Positions 57,208-64,000 of a stretch of 64,000 nt of DNA are shown here, in pieces. The translations under genes and the position numbers were made by a program. Below the pieces are notes generated by a model, which had not been told where the DNA came from, searched no databases, and worked only from the letters and a program-made list of their open reading frames with translations. Source of the stretch: SAR116 cluster alpha proteobacterium HIMB100 (GTDB taxonomy: Bacteria > Pseudomonadota > Alphaproteobacteria > Puniceispirillales > Puniceispirillaceae). The first letter of the stretch is position 1. Every line of letters begins with the position of its first letter. The stretch covers positions 124,001-188,000 of the forward strand of contig AFXB01000010.1 of assembly GCA_000238815.2 (NCBI GenBank), in the 5' to 3' direction.

Positions 57208-57762
57208 TTAGCCGATCTTAATCACATCATCTGAGAGGAAAGCGTATGGTGGCACTTCCAGGTTGGTCGGGGCCGGGCCTTTGCGAATCCGGCCGGAGCT
57301 GTCATAGTGAGAGCCATGGCACGGGCAGAACCAGCCATCATATTCGCCGCGGACTTCACCCACTTTCTGGCCGAGAGGCACACAGCCCAGATGCGTACAT
57401 ACGCCCAAAACAACCAGATATTCAGGCTTTTGCACCCGATCACCATCTGTCTGTGGGTCACGCATATCCAGCGCATCGGCAACTTTCGCCTCATCAATTT
57501 CGGCCTTTGTGCGATGCCGGATAAAGACAGGCTTGCCGCGCCATTTCAGCGTAATGGACTGGCCTTCAGCGATTTTTGAGACGTCAACCTCTATGCTGGC
57601 CAGCGCCAATGTATCTGCGGCCGGGTTCATCTGGTCAATCAATGGCCAGGCAAATGCGCCCGCGCCAACCGCGCCCATCGCATAGCTGGCCACCACAATA
57701 AAATCGCGGCGTGATTTCTGTTCTGCTTCCGGAGCAGCTTTTTTTGTCTTTGATGCAGCCAT
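57208..57762 (-). CDS. petA: Rieske iron-sulfur subunit of the bc1 complex
   Basis: The 184-residue protein has an N-terminal twin-arginine-like region with a membrane helix ([25 protein letters not shown]) and the 2Fe-2S site [10 protein letters not shown] and [14 protein letters not shown], with all cysteines and histidines present. It oxidises quinol at the periplasmic face and passes electrons to cytochrome c1. It is first in petABC. The 233-base gap to hemF presumably holds the operon promoter, which I could not pick out with confidence. Confidence 0.97.
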   Translation of the reverse strand: MAASKTKKAAPEAEQKSRRDFIVVASYAMGAVGAGAFAWPLIDQMNPAADTLALASIEVDVSKIAEGQSITLKWRGKPVFIRHRTKAEIDEAKVADALDMRDPQTDGDRVQKPEYLVVLGVCTHLGCVPLGQKVGEVRGEYDGWFCPCHGSHYDSSGRIRKGPAPTNLEVPPYAFLSDDVIKIG

Positions 57763-57995
57763 CTTCCCCTCTTAACCGAGTGCGGGCCGCCAGCGTTCCG
57801 TCAGTGGCCCATTTTAAGCAGTCATTCATGCAAAGGGGAGGCTGTACACACAACAGCTTGAAAAAAATCATCCCCTAGCCCACGTCAGTATACGGCGTTC
57901 ACCGCCATTTTTCCATGCCGCAGACTGCGCCAAAATAGCGCAACCTTATCTGGTTTTGCAAGCCTGAAAGACAGCCGATCAGATCAGGATTTGGG

Positions 57996-58877
57996 TTAAG
58001 GCCACCTGACCTCTGGTGGCAGGCTCATCAAAATGGCGTCTATATTGCCGCCGGTCTTCAGCCCAAACAGTGTACCACGGTCATAAAGCAGGTTAAATTC
58101 CACATAGCGGCCGCGCCGGACCAGCTGGAAATGGCGGTCTTCATCTGTCCAGGATGTGGCCATGTTGCGCCGCACAATGCTGTCATAAGAATCAGCAAAG
58201 CTGGTGCCGACATCACGGGTAAAGGCAAAGTCTGCTTCTCTGTCCCCTGTATCCAGATAATCATAGAAAATGCCGCCCGCCCCGCGCGGTTCATCCCGGT
58301 GTTTCAGGTGAAAATAATCATCACACCATTGTTTAAATTTAGGATAGTAGTCGGAATCATGGCGATCACAACAGGCTTTCAGCGCATCATGAAACGCATC
58401 TGCCTCAGCCGGAGCTGGTTTCAGAGGGGTCAGATCACCACCACCGCCAAACCAGGCTTTCTGAGTGATCACAAAACGCGTATTCATATGTGCCGCTGGC
58501 ACAAACGGGTTCTGGGGATGGGCCACCAGAGAAATGCCGCCTGCCCAGAAATGCCCGTCTTCGCCCGCACCGGGGATCTGAGCCCGGAATTCTTCTGAAA
58601 ACTGGCCATACACAACAGAGATATTCACCCCGACCTTTTCAAACACACGGCCATGCATGACCGACATCTGGCCACCGCCGCCGCCATCCCTGTTCCAGGA
58701 TGTGCGCTGGAATGTCCCTGCAGGCCGAGAAGATAAAGGCGTGTTATCTGCATCACCCTCAATCGCTTCAAACTGGCCGCAGATACGATCCCGAAGCGTT
58801 TCAAACCAATCTGCCGCACGGCCAGACAAAGCCGCCATATCAGCTGTCAGAAATTCAGGAGGAGTTCGGTTTGTCAT
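57996..58877 (-). CDS. hemF: Oxygen-dependent coproporphyrinogen III oxidase
   Basis: The 293-residue enzyme decarboxylates coproporphyrinogen III in aerobic heme synthesis. Signatures are [74 protein letters not shown] and [18 protein letters not shown]. Its ATG overlaps the CCA-transferase stop by four bases. Its position next to petABC fits a shared link to heme-dependent respiration. Confidence 0.97.
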   Translation of the reverse strand: MTNRTPPEFLTADMAALSGRAADWFETLRDRICGQFEAIEGDADNTPLSSRPAGTFQRTSWNRDGGGGGQMSVMHGRVFEKVGVNISVVYGQFSEEFRAQIPGAGEDGHFWAGGISLVAHPQNPFVPAAHMNTRFVITQKAWFGGGGDLTPLKPAPAEADAFHDALKACCDRHDSDYYPKFKQWCDDYFHLKHRDEPRGAGGIFYDYLDTGDREADFAFTRDVGTSFADSYDSIVRRNMATSWTDEDRHFQLVRRGRYVEFNLLYDRGTLFGLKTGGNIDAILMSLPPEVRWP

Positions 58878-60118
58878 GATGATATGCTGCTCTTATTCTT
58901 GTCATACAAAGCGAAAAGCTGGTCAGCTGATGCGGTAAAGTCAGTTTCTACCCACAGCTGTTCCAGCGCGGCAAGACAGAGCCCCACCGCAGGACCCGTC
59001 AGCCGGTAATGCTGGACTACATCGCGCCCCCGCACAGGACAAGTCGGCGGCTGGAAAAAGACAATTTGCCGCAACCGGTCAGCAGAAAGCGTCCGGCCTG
59101 TATGAAGCGCATGATCAAGCGCATGAATACAGGCCGCCGCGCCAACATGGTAAGCAGAGCGCCTCCATCTTTGGTCCAGCAGCCCGTCAAGGCAAGCCTG
59201 GTCCGGCGTGTTATCCGCCTGGCCAAGACAGGTTTTGTCTGCCCGGCTGAGCTTGAGCCGGACAGCCGCAGAAAAACGCGTCCCCGGCGGCAGACAGACA
59301 GATAACCGAGAGGCAAAAGACAGCTCGTCCCAGACAGCAGCAACCGCGTCATGGGCCAGTGCCCGGAGACGAAACCGCTGATCAAACAGGCTCTGGTCAA
59401 TGGCGAGCCGTGCCACAGAGCCCAGAACAGACAAGGCCGCTGGCCCGGCCATCAGTCCGCGCAATTCAGCCGCGATACGTTCAGCTGACAGCAGGGGCAG
59501 CAAATGGGTATGTGCAGCCATCGCCGCAAAATCTGCGTCAGACATCACCAGATCAGGATAGGTAGCCAGAAACCGTAACGCCCGCAAGGCCCGCAGATGA
59601 TCCTCGATCAGGCGGCGGGCCGGATCGCCCACAAAGCGCAGACTCAATGCCTGAAGATCAGCCAGACCGCCAACCGGATCATGAAGCTGACCAGAGGCAT
59701 CCAGATAAAGCGCATTGATGGTGAAATCACGCCGCCTGGCATCTTCATCCCAGCTGTCGGTGGCCTGGATACGGGCATGACGGCCATCCGTGTCTGTATC
59801 GGTACGTAATTGGGTAATTTCTGCTGACTGGCTGCCCAGCCGCAGCGTGACTGTGCCATGCGCAAGGCCGGTGTCATATACCGCCATGCCCGCTTTGCGT
59901 GCCGCGTCAGCAAAATGCGTGATCGGCAGATTAACCGCCAGATCAAGATCCTGCTGATCAGCATCAAAGCTGTGGTCATGATGCGCAGCCAGCAGCGCAT
60001 TACGCACCACCCCGCCCACCAACCGGGCTTCGCCGCCAGTGGCGTGCGCCACCGAAAAAAGACGGTCAAGAAAGGCCTGTCTGGAGCGGCCAAAAACAAG
60101 CAGGTCTGAACTGGCCAT
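58874..60118 (-). CDS. CCA tRNA nucleotidyltransferase / poly(A) polymerase family protein
   Basis: The 414-residue class II nucleotidyltransferase probably builds or repairs the tRNA 3' CCA end. The active site lies in [13 protein letters not shown] and the DLDLAVN metal motif, and [56 protein letters not shown] is characteristic. ATG 60118 is preferred to a TTG three codons earlier. It is in the operon DUF1285-Nudix-DUF6111-CCA-hemF; the hemF start overlaps its stop. Confidence 0.93.
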   Translation of the reverse strand: MASSDLLVFGRSRQAFLDRLFSVAHATGGEARLVGGVVRNALLAAHHDHSFDADQQDLDLAVNLPITHFADAARKAGMAVYDTGLAHGTVTLRLGSQSAEITQLRTDTDTDGRHARIQATDSWDEDARRRDFTINALYLDASGQLHDPVGGLADLQALSLRFVGDPARRLIEDHLRALRALRFLATYPDLVMSDADFAAMAAHTHLLPLLSAERIAAELRGLMAGPAALSVLGSVARLAIDQSLFDQRFRLRALAHDAVAAVWDELSFASRLSVCLPPGTRFSAAVRLKLSRADKTCLGQADNTPDQACLDGLLDQRWRRSAYHVGAAACIHALDHALHTGRTLSADRLRQIVFFQPPTCPVRGRDVVQHYRLTGPAVGLCLAALEQLWVETDFTASADQLFALYDKNKSSISS

Positions 60119-60138
60119 AAAAAACAACCCTGCCCTGT

Positions 60139-60423
60139 TCAGCTGGCCGATGCGCCGGGCACAGATTTAAATTCACCTGGCTTTATCTGGCCATTCTCGA
60201 TACGGGGCGGCTGATAATCTGTAGTTGGCGAACCAGAGCGCCCCACATCAAACAGAACCGCAGCACCGACAAACACAATCAATCCCACAGCCGCTGCGAT
60301 CACATGCCGCCAGGCAATCAGGGCTGAGCCTTCAGCATGCCGTCGACCCACCCGCAGCAACAAGGCCAGCACAATAAGCCCGGCCAGCACCGCAATAATG
60401 AGAATCAGAGATGTTCGTAACAT
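60139..60423 (-). CDS. DUF6111 family small membrane protein
   Basis: The 94-residue protein has two membrane helices ([21 protein letters not shown] and [19 protein letters not shown]) and a C-terminal [16 protein letters not shown] block shared with alphaproteobacterial DUF6111 proteins, which usually sit next to the CCA-transferase gene as here. Function unknown. It ends 20 bases before the CCA-transferase start. Confidence 0.82.
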   Translation of the reverse strand: MLRTSLILIIAVLAGLIVLALLLRVGRRHAEGSALIAWRHVIAAAVGLIVFVGAAVLFDVGRSGSPTTDYQPPRIENGQIKPGEFKSVPGASAS

Positions 60424-60515
60424 GGGCGGTCAGCTCCCTTGGTTTTTTCGGTTTCAGATTACCCTCATTCATCAGCCGGAGACCCGCATCACCAGCCTTA
60501 ACCGGCCAGCGTTGT

Positions 60516-61118
60516 TCAGGCGTCAGCAGCCTGCAGGCTGACGGCCAAATTGCGCAGCATTTGTGCGGTTGCACCCCAAATCATGGGGTCTGTGCCCGGC
60601 AATTGCCAGAACCGGCGCAAGCGGCCATCTGCGCTGATGCGCTCATCACGCTGATAAGCCGCCAGATCAAGCAAAGGGGCAAGCGGGGTAAACCAGGCCT
60701 TATCCACCTCAGCCGGATCAGGACGCAGACATGCTTCCAACAGACGCGGATCGTCATCGATCACAGCAATCGCCTGATCAACCAGATAATTGGTGCTGGT
60801 CAGAACCGGTTCAAGATAGCCGAACGGCCGCAGCAAACGCCGGTCAAGACCGACTTCTTCTTCACATTCGCGAGCCGCGGTCACCGCCGGGTTAAGATCG
60901 TCTGGTTCCGGCTTGCCGCCCGGAAAGCTGACCTGGCCTGCATGTAAACGCAGCTGATCTGAACGCCGTGTTAACAGCACCTCCAGCGCGCCATCCTGAC
61001 CGGCAATCAAAATCTGTACCGCAGCCTTGCGTGGTGGCCCGTCTGCTGCAGGCAGACCGGTCCAGTCCGGCGGCGTGGTAAAGACAATTGAGCTGAGATC
61101 AGTTCGGGTGAAGGGCAT
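60516..61118 (-). CDS. Nudix hydrolase (CoA pyrophosphatase-like)
   Basis: The 200-residue protein carries a full Nudix box, GGKPEPDDLNPAVTAARECEEEVGL (near residues 68-92), and an LLTRRSDQLRLHAGQVSFPGG block just before it, which matches the UPF0035 motif of CoA-diphosphatases. It would cleave CoA or acyl-CoA derivatives in the cytoplasm. It lies between DUF1285 and DUF6111 genes in a conserved alphaproteobacterial order. Confidence 0.92.
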   Translation of the reverse strand: MPFTRTDLSSIVFTTPPDWTGLPAADGPPRKAAVQILIAGQDGALEVLLTRRSDQLRLHAGQVSFPGGKPEPDDLNPAVTAARECEEEVGLDRRLLRPFGYLEPVLTSTNYLVDQAIAVIDDDPRLLEACLRPDPAEVDKAWFTPLAPLLDLAAYQRDERISADGRLRRFWQLPGTDPMIWGATAQMLRNLAVSLQAADA

Positions 61119-61186
61119 AACCTCTGGTCCTGTTGTTATCCTTTGTTTTAATATAAGACATCCTCAGCCAGAAAACAGCATAGCTG

Positions 61187-61738
61187 TCAGGATAAGGGGA
61201 AAAAACAGCCCGCAGACCATAATCCGGGCCGTCCAGCTTCATCTTCATCATCTGCCAGCCCTGCCAATTCATACCATACCGGACGCGACAGCCGCGCCAG
61301 CAAACCGCCTGCAAGCCGCAGATAAGGACGGTTATCGGCCTGTTCTGCTGCAGACCGGAAGATCAGCGGTGTGTCCGGGCCCAGGTCATGTTCCCGGTCC
61401 AGATTATCGGTCAGGCTGACATGGCGGGCTTGTGCCTGGCCGGTACTGGCCAGGGCAGTGATGATAAAGGGGGCGTCCTCAACCTCAATCCGGCCATATT
61501 CAACAGGTGTCCGCAGCCAATGCTGGCCTTGTGCATCAACATCAAGAACGCTCGCAAACAGCTTGACCAGAGCGATCCGTTTGATCAGCCCGCCTTCATG
61601 ATACCAGCTGCCATCTGCTGTAATCCGCATCTGAAAATCGCGTTCTACAGGCTGGGGTCTGGCAACGTCTGAAGGCGCATGTTCTGGCGCATGTTCTGGC
61701 AATTGTTTTGGCGCATGTTTCGGGTCAGAGCACATCAT
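61187..61738 (-). CDS. DUF1285 family protein
   Basis: The 183-residue protein matches DUF1285 (RITADGSWYHEGGLIKRIALVKLFASVL, YGRIEVEDAPFIITALA). The fold is known from structural genomics; the role is not. The N-terminus carries short EHAP-type repeats (HAPKQLPEHAPEHAP) encoded by a 12-bp tandem array. I chose ATG 61738 over a TTG two codons upstream. It heads the operon that runs through Nudix, DUF6111 and CCA transferase to hemF. Confidence 0.85.
   Translation of the reverse strand: MMCSDPKHAPKQLPEHAPEHAPSDVARPQPVERDFQMRITADGSWYHEGGLIKRIALVKLFASVLDVDAQGQHWLRTPVEYGRIEVEDAPFIITALASTGQAQARHVSLTDNLDREHDLGPDTPLIFRSAAEQADNRPYLRLAGGLLARLSRPVWYELAGLADDEDEAGRPGLWSAGCFFPLS
61674..61721. repeat. Four 12-bp tandem repeats in the DUF1285 5' end
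   Basis: Units GGCGCATGTTCT (61674-61685, 61686-61697) are exact; 61698-61709 and 61710-61721 are degenerate copies. They add a four-residue repeat (EHAP-like) to the N-terminus of the encoded protein. Confidence 0.75.
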
Positions 61739-61928
61739 AGGCAAGAGCTTAACTGGTGAGAGAAAAAAAATGAAAGAAAAATGCGTCCTGTAAACGGTTT
61801 GCTAACCTTTTTCTGCCATACTGCTTTTTGGATCAGGATATCTGGCGTGGGGTTAAGATCAGGCTGTGGGGCTGTATCCCGCAGAAAACAAGGGGAATTG
61901 GCAAAAAAACAGGTGGCAGAACAGCACG

Positions 61929-62738
61929 ATGCAGCTGAAATTCTATTTTGACAATAAAGGGCGCATTTTCTCTTCCGGGCGCGGAAAAGCCAAACCTGCG
62001 CGCACATATCCGGTTAAGCTAGCCCGTTCTGGTACCCGTATCAATATCCACCTGCCGAAAAGAGTCAGCGAATTCGCCCTGCTCAGCCTGATGAATCACG
62101 TCAGAAGCATGAAACATTTCGACTTCATGCTGACATCAGAGCTAAAGGTGCTGGCAACCAAACGCTATGCTTCTGTTGAACCCTTCTGCCTTGATCTGGG
62201 TCTGGCCTGTCTGCGCCTGTTTGAACAAAAGGAGCCAAACGGTCTGAACAGCATTGTCACCGTATGGGACAAGACCGAGCTGGAGACCGCCGCACTGCCG
62301 TTTGATATGCTGAATCTGAGCCAGCAGAGGCTGATCCATCTGGATACACCCAGCGCGCTGGCCAGCCTGCCCGAAAAACTGACCCAAAATGCCGCTCTTT
62401 ACCGGTTCAGCGCGGAACGCCAGCTGGTCCTGATTAAATTGCCGAGAACAGTCACTCCAGATACCAGCGAGCTGGTGAGCCAGCCACAGCTGGAGGATAT
62501 TATTGATGAGCGCTATATCCGCTGGCTGTCGATTTGCGGACATACCACTTTGGCCGTTGGCACGCCCTTGTGCCAGCAAGGCGAGGTGGTCTGGCAGTTG
62601 CGCGGCCAGGAGACAGCCGAAAAACACCCCTTCATCCGCCTCCTGCTTTACCCCCTCACCTCACCTTATGAACGCCCGAATAATTACCGCCTTATCACCA
62701 TAACCTACCTGACCGACATCAAAAGTTTCATCCTGTAA
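61929..62738 (+). CDS. Unrecognised protein
   Basis: A 269-residue frame begins MQLKFYFDNKGRIFSSGRGKAKPARTYPV. I recognise no family. It is basic at the N-terminus, has no signal peptide or membrane helix, and contains ATKRYASVEPFCLDLGLACLRLFE and IDERYIRWLSICGHTTLAVGTPLCQQGEVVWQLRG. The start could lie 21 codons earlier at 61866. It is divergent from the DUF1285 operon and stands alone. Codon use and length argue that it is a real gene. Function unknown. Confidence 0.65.
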   Translation: MQLKFYFDNKGRIFSSGRGKAKPARTYPVKLARSGTRINIHLPKRVSEFALLSLMNHVRSMKHFDFMLTSELKVLATKRYASVEPFCLDLGLACLRLFEQKEPNGLNSIVTVWDKTELETAALPFDMLNLSQQRLIHLDTPSALASLPEKLTQNAALYRFSAERQLVLIKLPRTVTPDTSELVSQPQLEDIIDERYIRWLSICGHTTLAVGTPLCQQGEVVWQLRGQETAEKHPFIRLLLYPLTSPYERPNNYRLITITYLTDIKSFIL

Positions 62739-62779
62739 GACACACCCCTGACCCGTTTTTTTCTGCTTACCTGTCCTGC

Positions 62780-62806
62780 CACCCCTTTTTGTGGGGCTTT
62801 TTTTTG
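62780..62806 (+). terminator. Possible terminator after the unrecognised gene
   Basis: CCCC pairs with GGGG over a TTTTTGT loop, and an eight-base T-run follows. The stem is short. It lies about 40 bases beyond the stop at 62738. Confidence 0.35.
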
Positions 62807-62923
62807 CCCATCAGACCAGTTTTCAACACGCTTCAGGTTTTTTAAAACAACCATTAGTATATTTTATTTTATTTAATTTTACTATAGTTTTAAGTGGATT
62901 AACCTGCCGAAACAGAGGACCGC

Positions 62924-63253
62924 ATGGCACGACCACATGACCTTAGCCTGGAAGAGTCGCGTTCGACGGCGATTTTAAAAGCAATCGGGAATAACCAGCG
63001 GCTGCAGATCATCACCCATCTTTCTGATGGGGCAGAATGGTCAGTCTCAGAAATAGAAGCGTTATTTCCTGATTTAAGCCAGTCTGCCTTGTCACAGCAT
63101 CTTGGCAAATTACGAAAAGCCCAGATTGTGAAAACACGCCGCCAGTCACAAACCATTTTTTATTCGATCGCCGATCAGGATGTGGTCAGATTATTGCGGT
63201 TGCTGCGGCATATCTATGTGGATGACCCGGCGCTGGCGCTTGCCCGTCAATAA
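62924..63253 (+). CDS. ArsR-family winged-helix regulator lacking cysteines
   Basis: The 109-residue protein is an ArsR-type repressor (ILKAIGNNQRLQIITHLSDGAEWSVSEIEALFPDLSQSALSQHLGKLRKAQIVKTRRQSQTIFYSI). It has no cysteine at all, so it cannot use the metal-thiolate or the BigR-like disulfide switch known in the family. A TSUP transporter gene follows 280 bases downstream on the same strand, which suggests, but does not show, a regulatory link. The upstream gap (62739-62923) is very AT-rich. Confidence 0.9.
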   Translation: MARPHDLSLEESRSTAILKAIGNNQRLQIITHLSDGAEWSVSEIEALFPDLSQSALSQHLGKLRKAQIVKTRRQSQTIFYSIADQDVVRLLRLLRHIYVDDPALALARQ

Positions 63254-63312
63254 AACCAAACGCAGGATGCCCATAGCCTGAGCGCGGCGTGTTTTGAGTT
63301 GTCTGGGCATTG

Positions 63313-63396
63313 ATCTGCGCATTTATCTGCGCATTTATCCAGGCAGTTATTGGTGCATTTGCCTGGTGATTTGCCTGGTGATTTGCCTGGTGGTTT
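63313..63396. repeat. Seven 12-bp tandem repeat units in two sub-types
   Basis: 63313-63324 and 63325-63336 are exact copies (ATCTGCGCATTT), 63337-63360 holds two degenerate copies, and 63361-63396 holds three copies of a second type (GCCTGGTGATTT, last one with one change). It lies in the 279-base gap between the ArsR and TSUP genes. Open frames through it encode only simple four-residue repeats and are not called as genes. Confidence 0.8.
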
Positions 63397-63532
63397 GTTG
63401 GCGCGGCCCCCTTGATTTCAGACGCCAAACATGGCACATCTGGAAAGCAACGCCGCTCGGGAGGTCTGGCGAATAAACACGCAGGCCAGCCGCATTCACA
63501 CAGACGGCGTGCGGACCGGATGTTAAACGCGC

Positions 63533-64000
63533 ATGTATATTTATCTGCCTATTGCTGAAGTTTCGATGCATATCGCTGTCGTCATCGGATTAGGTGGCGG
63601 TGTCGGGTTTCTGTCTGGCATGTTCGGGGTCGGTGGCGGTTTTTTAATGACGCCTCTGTTGATTTTCTTAGGCGTGCCCTCAGCAGTTGCGGTCTCAACT
63701 GAAGCCAATCAGATTGTGGCCTCGTCTGTTTCTGGCGTGCTGGCACATTGGCGGCGCGGCAATGTTGATTTCAAAATGGGGGGCATTTTGCTGGCCGGGG
63801 GGCTGGTCGGCTCTTCTCTTGGTGTGCTTTTATTCTCTATTTTGCGGGATATCGGTCAGATCGATTTGGTAATCAAGCTGTCCTATGTGGTGTTTTTGGG
63901 CATCATTGGCGGGCTGATGTTGATGGAATCAGTCCGTGCCATCATGCGCACCCGCCAACCCGGGGCGAAACGCGGCAAATTACATCAGCATAACTGGCTG
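63533..64000 (+). CDS. TSUP-family (TauE/SafE) transporter, N-terminal part
   Basis: The frame runs 156 codons from ATG 63533 to the window edge. The start has the family pattern GLGGGVGFLSGMFGVGGGFLMTPLLIFLGVPSAVAVSTEANQI, then further membrane helices (GGILLAGGLVGSSLGVLLFSIL, LSYVVFLGIIGGLMLM). TSUP proteins export sulfite, sulfoacetate or related organosulfur anions across the inner membrane. The C-terminal half is outside the window. It follows the ArsR-type gene and the tandem repeat array. Confidence 0.92.
   Translation, partial: MYIYLPIAEVSMHIAVVIGLGGGVGFLSGMFGVGGGFLMTPLLIFLGVPSAVAVSTEANQIVASSVSGVLAHWRRGNVDFKMGGILLAGGLVGSSLGVLLFSILRDIGQIDLVIKLSYVVFLGIIGGLMLMESVRAIMRTRQPGAKRGKLHQHNWL

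Noticed and set aside
63313-63396. Tandem repeats considered as a CRISPR array
   Set aside because: Units are directly adjacent without unique spacers and no cas genes are present.
63186-63437. Minus-strand frame with NHQA/INAQ repeats near the ArsR gene
   Set aside because: The protein repeats are only the translation of the 12-bp DNA array; the frame overlaps the ArsR 3' end and has no other gene-like feature.

Overview
The window reads as part of the main chromosome of an alphaproteobacterium of moderate G+C content. The evidence is the set of protein families and their neighbourhoods: an Hsp20 C-terminus, glyQ-glyS followed by pyruvate phosphate dikinase, DUF2007/TrmN6-like/S49 peptidase beside a polyprenyl diphosphate synthase, yqeY-dnaG-rpoD, lgt-MidA-pgeF, prs-rplY-pth-ychF, petABC, and DUF1285-Nudix-DUF6111-CCA transferase-hemF. 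A marine Rhodospirillales or SAR116-like lineage would fit, but the sequence alone does not prove it.

Layout. 1-1.1 kb: end of a small heat-shock gene and a small RTX-repeat protein with a perfect 18-bp inverted repeat at its 5' side. 1.2-10.4 kb: ppdK, glyS, glyQ, a small zinc-ribbon-like membrane protein, an S49 protease, a TrmN6-like methyltransferase and DUF2007 on the minus strand, then ispB on the plus strand. 10.4-11.5 kb: two adjacent decayed genes, a HEPN-like protein and an S24 repressor, both interrupted by in-frame stops. 11.6-16.3 kb: rRNA/tRNA m5U methyltransferase, RHH protein, GATase and hydantoinase A. 16.4-21 kb: tRNA(CAU), rpoD, dnaG, yqeY. 21-26.5 kb: carA, carB, greA. 26.5-31.8 kb: Lrp/AsnC, ELM1-like protein, msrP, a frameshifted DUF1640 gene, aspartate aminotransferase and an intact DUF1640 gene. 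32-39.5 kb: uvrB, EamA transporter, CaCA antiporter, an AT-rich gap with a DnaA-box-like site, uvrC, pgsA and a frameshifted small gene. 39.6-46.6 kb: orphan ParD-like antitoxin, ilvE, a MarR/response regulator/histidine kinase set, csaA, TetR, proC, ybjN, ubiK. 46.8-49.5 kb: lgt-midA-pgeF. 49.6-55 kb: two PIN-domain toxin-antitoxin pairs flanking prs, rplY, pth and ychF. 55.1-61.7 kb: petCBA, hemF, CCA transferase, DUF6111, Nudix, DUF1285. 61.9-64 kb: an unrecognised protein, an ArsR regulator, a 12-bp tandem repeat array and the start of a TSUP exporter.

Functionally this is mostly housekeeping: translation, replication/transcription initiation, pyrimidine/arginine precursor synthesis, nucleotide excision repair, phospholipid and lipoprotein synthesis, and respiration/heme. 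Small accessory items (toxin-antitoxin pairs, decayed genes, short tandem repeats) sit between conserved blocks. I saw no CRISPR array, phage block, transposase or clear new defence or biosynthetic system. The most unusual items are the pair of stop-interrupted genes at 10.4-11.5 kb, the perfect palindrome at 1.05 kb, the terminator-like hairpin in the rplY leader and the 12/18-bp tandem repeat arrays. All product names come from reading motifs by eye; no database search was run.
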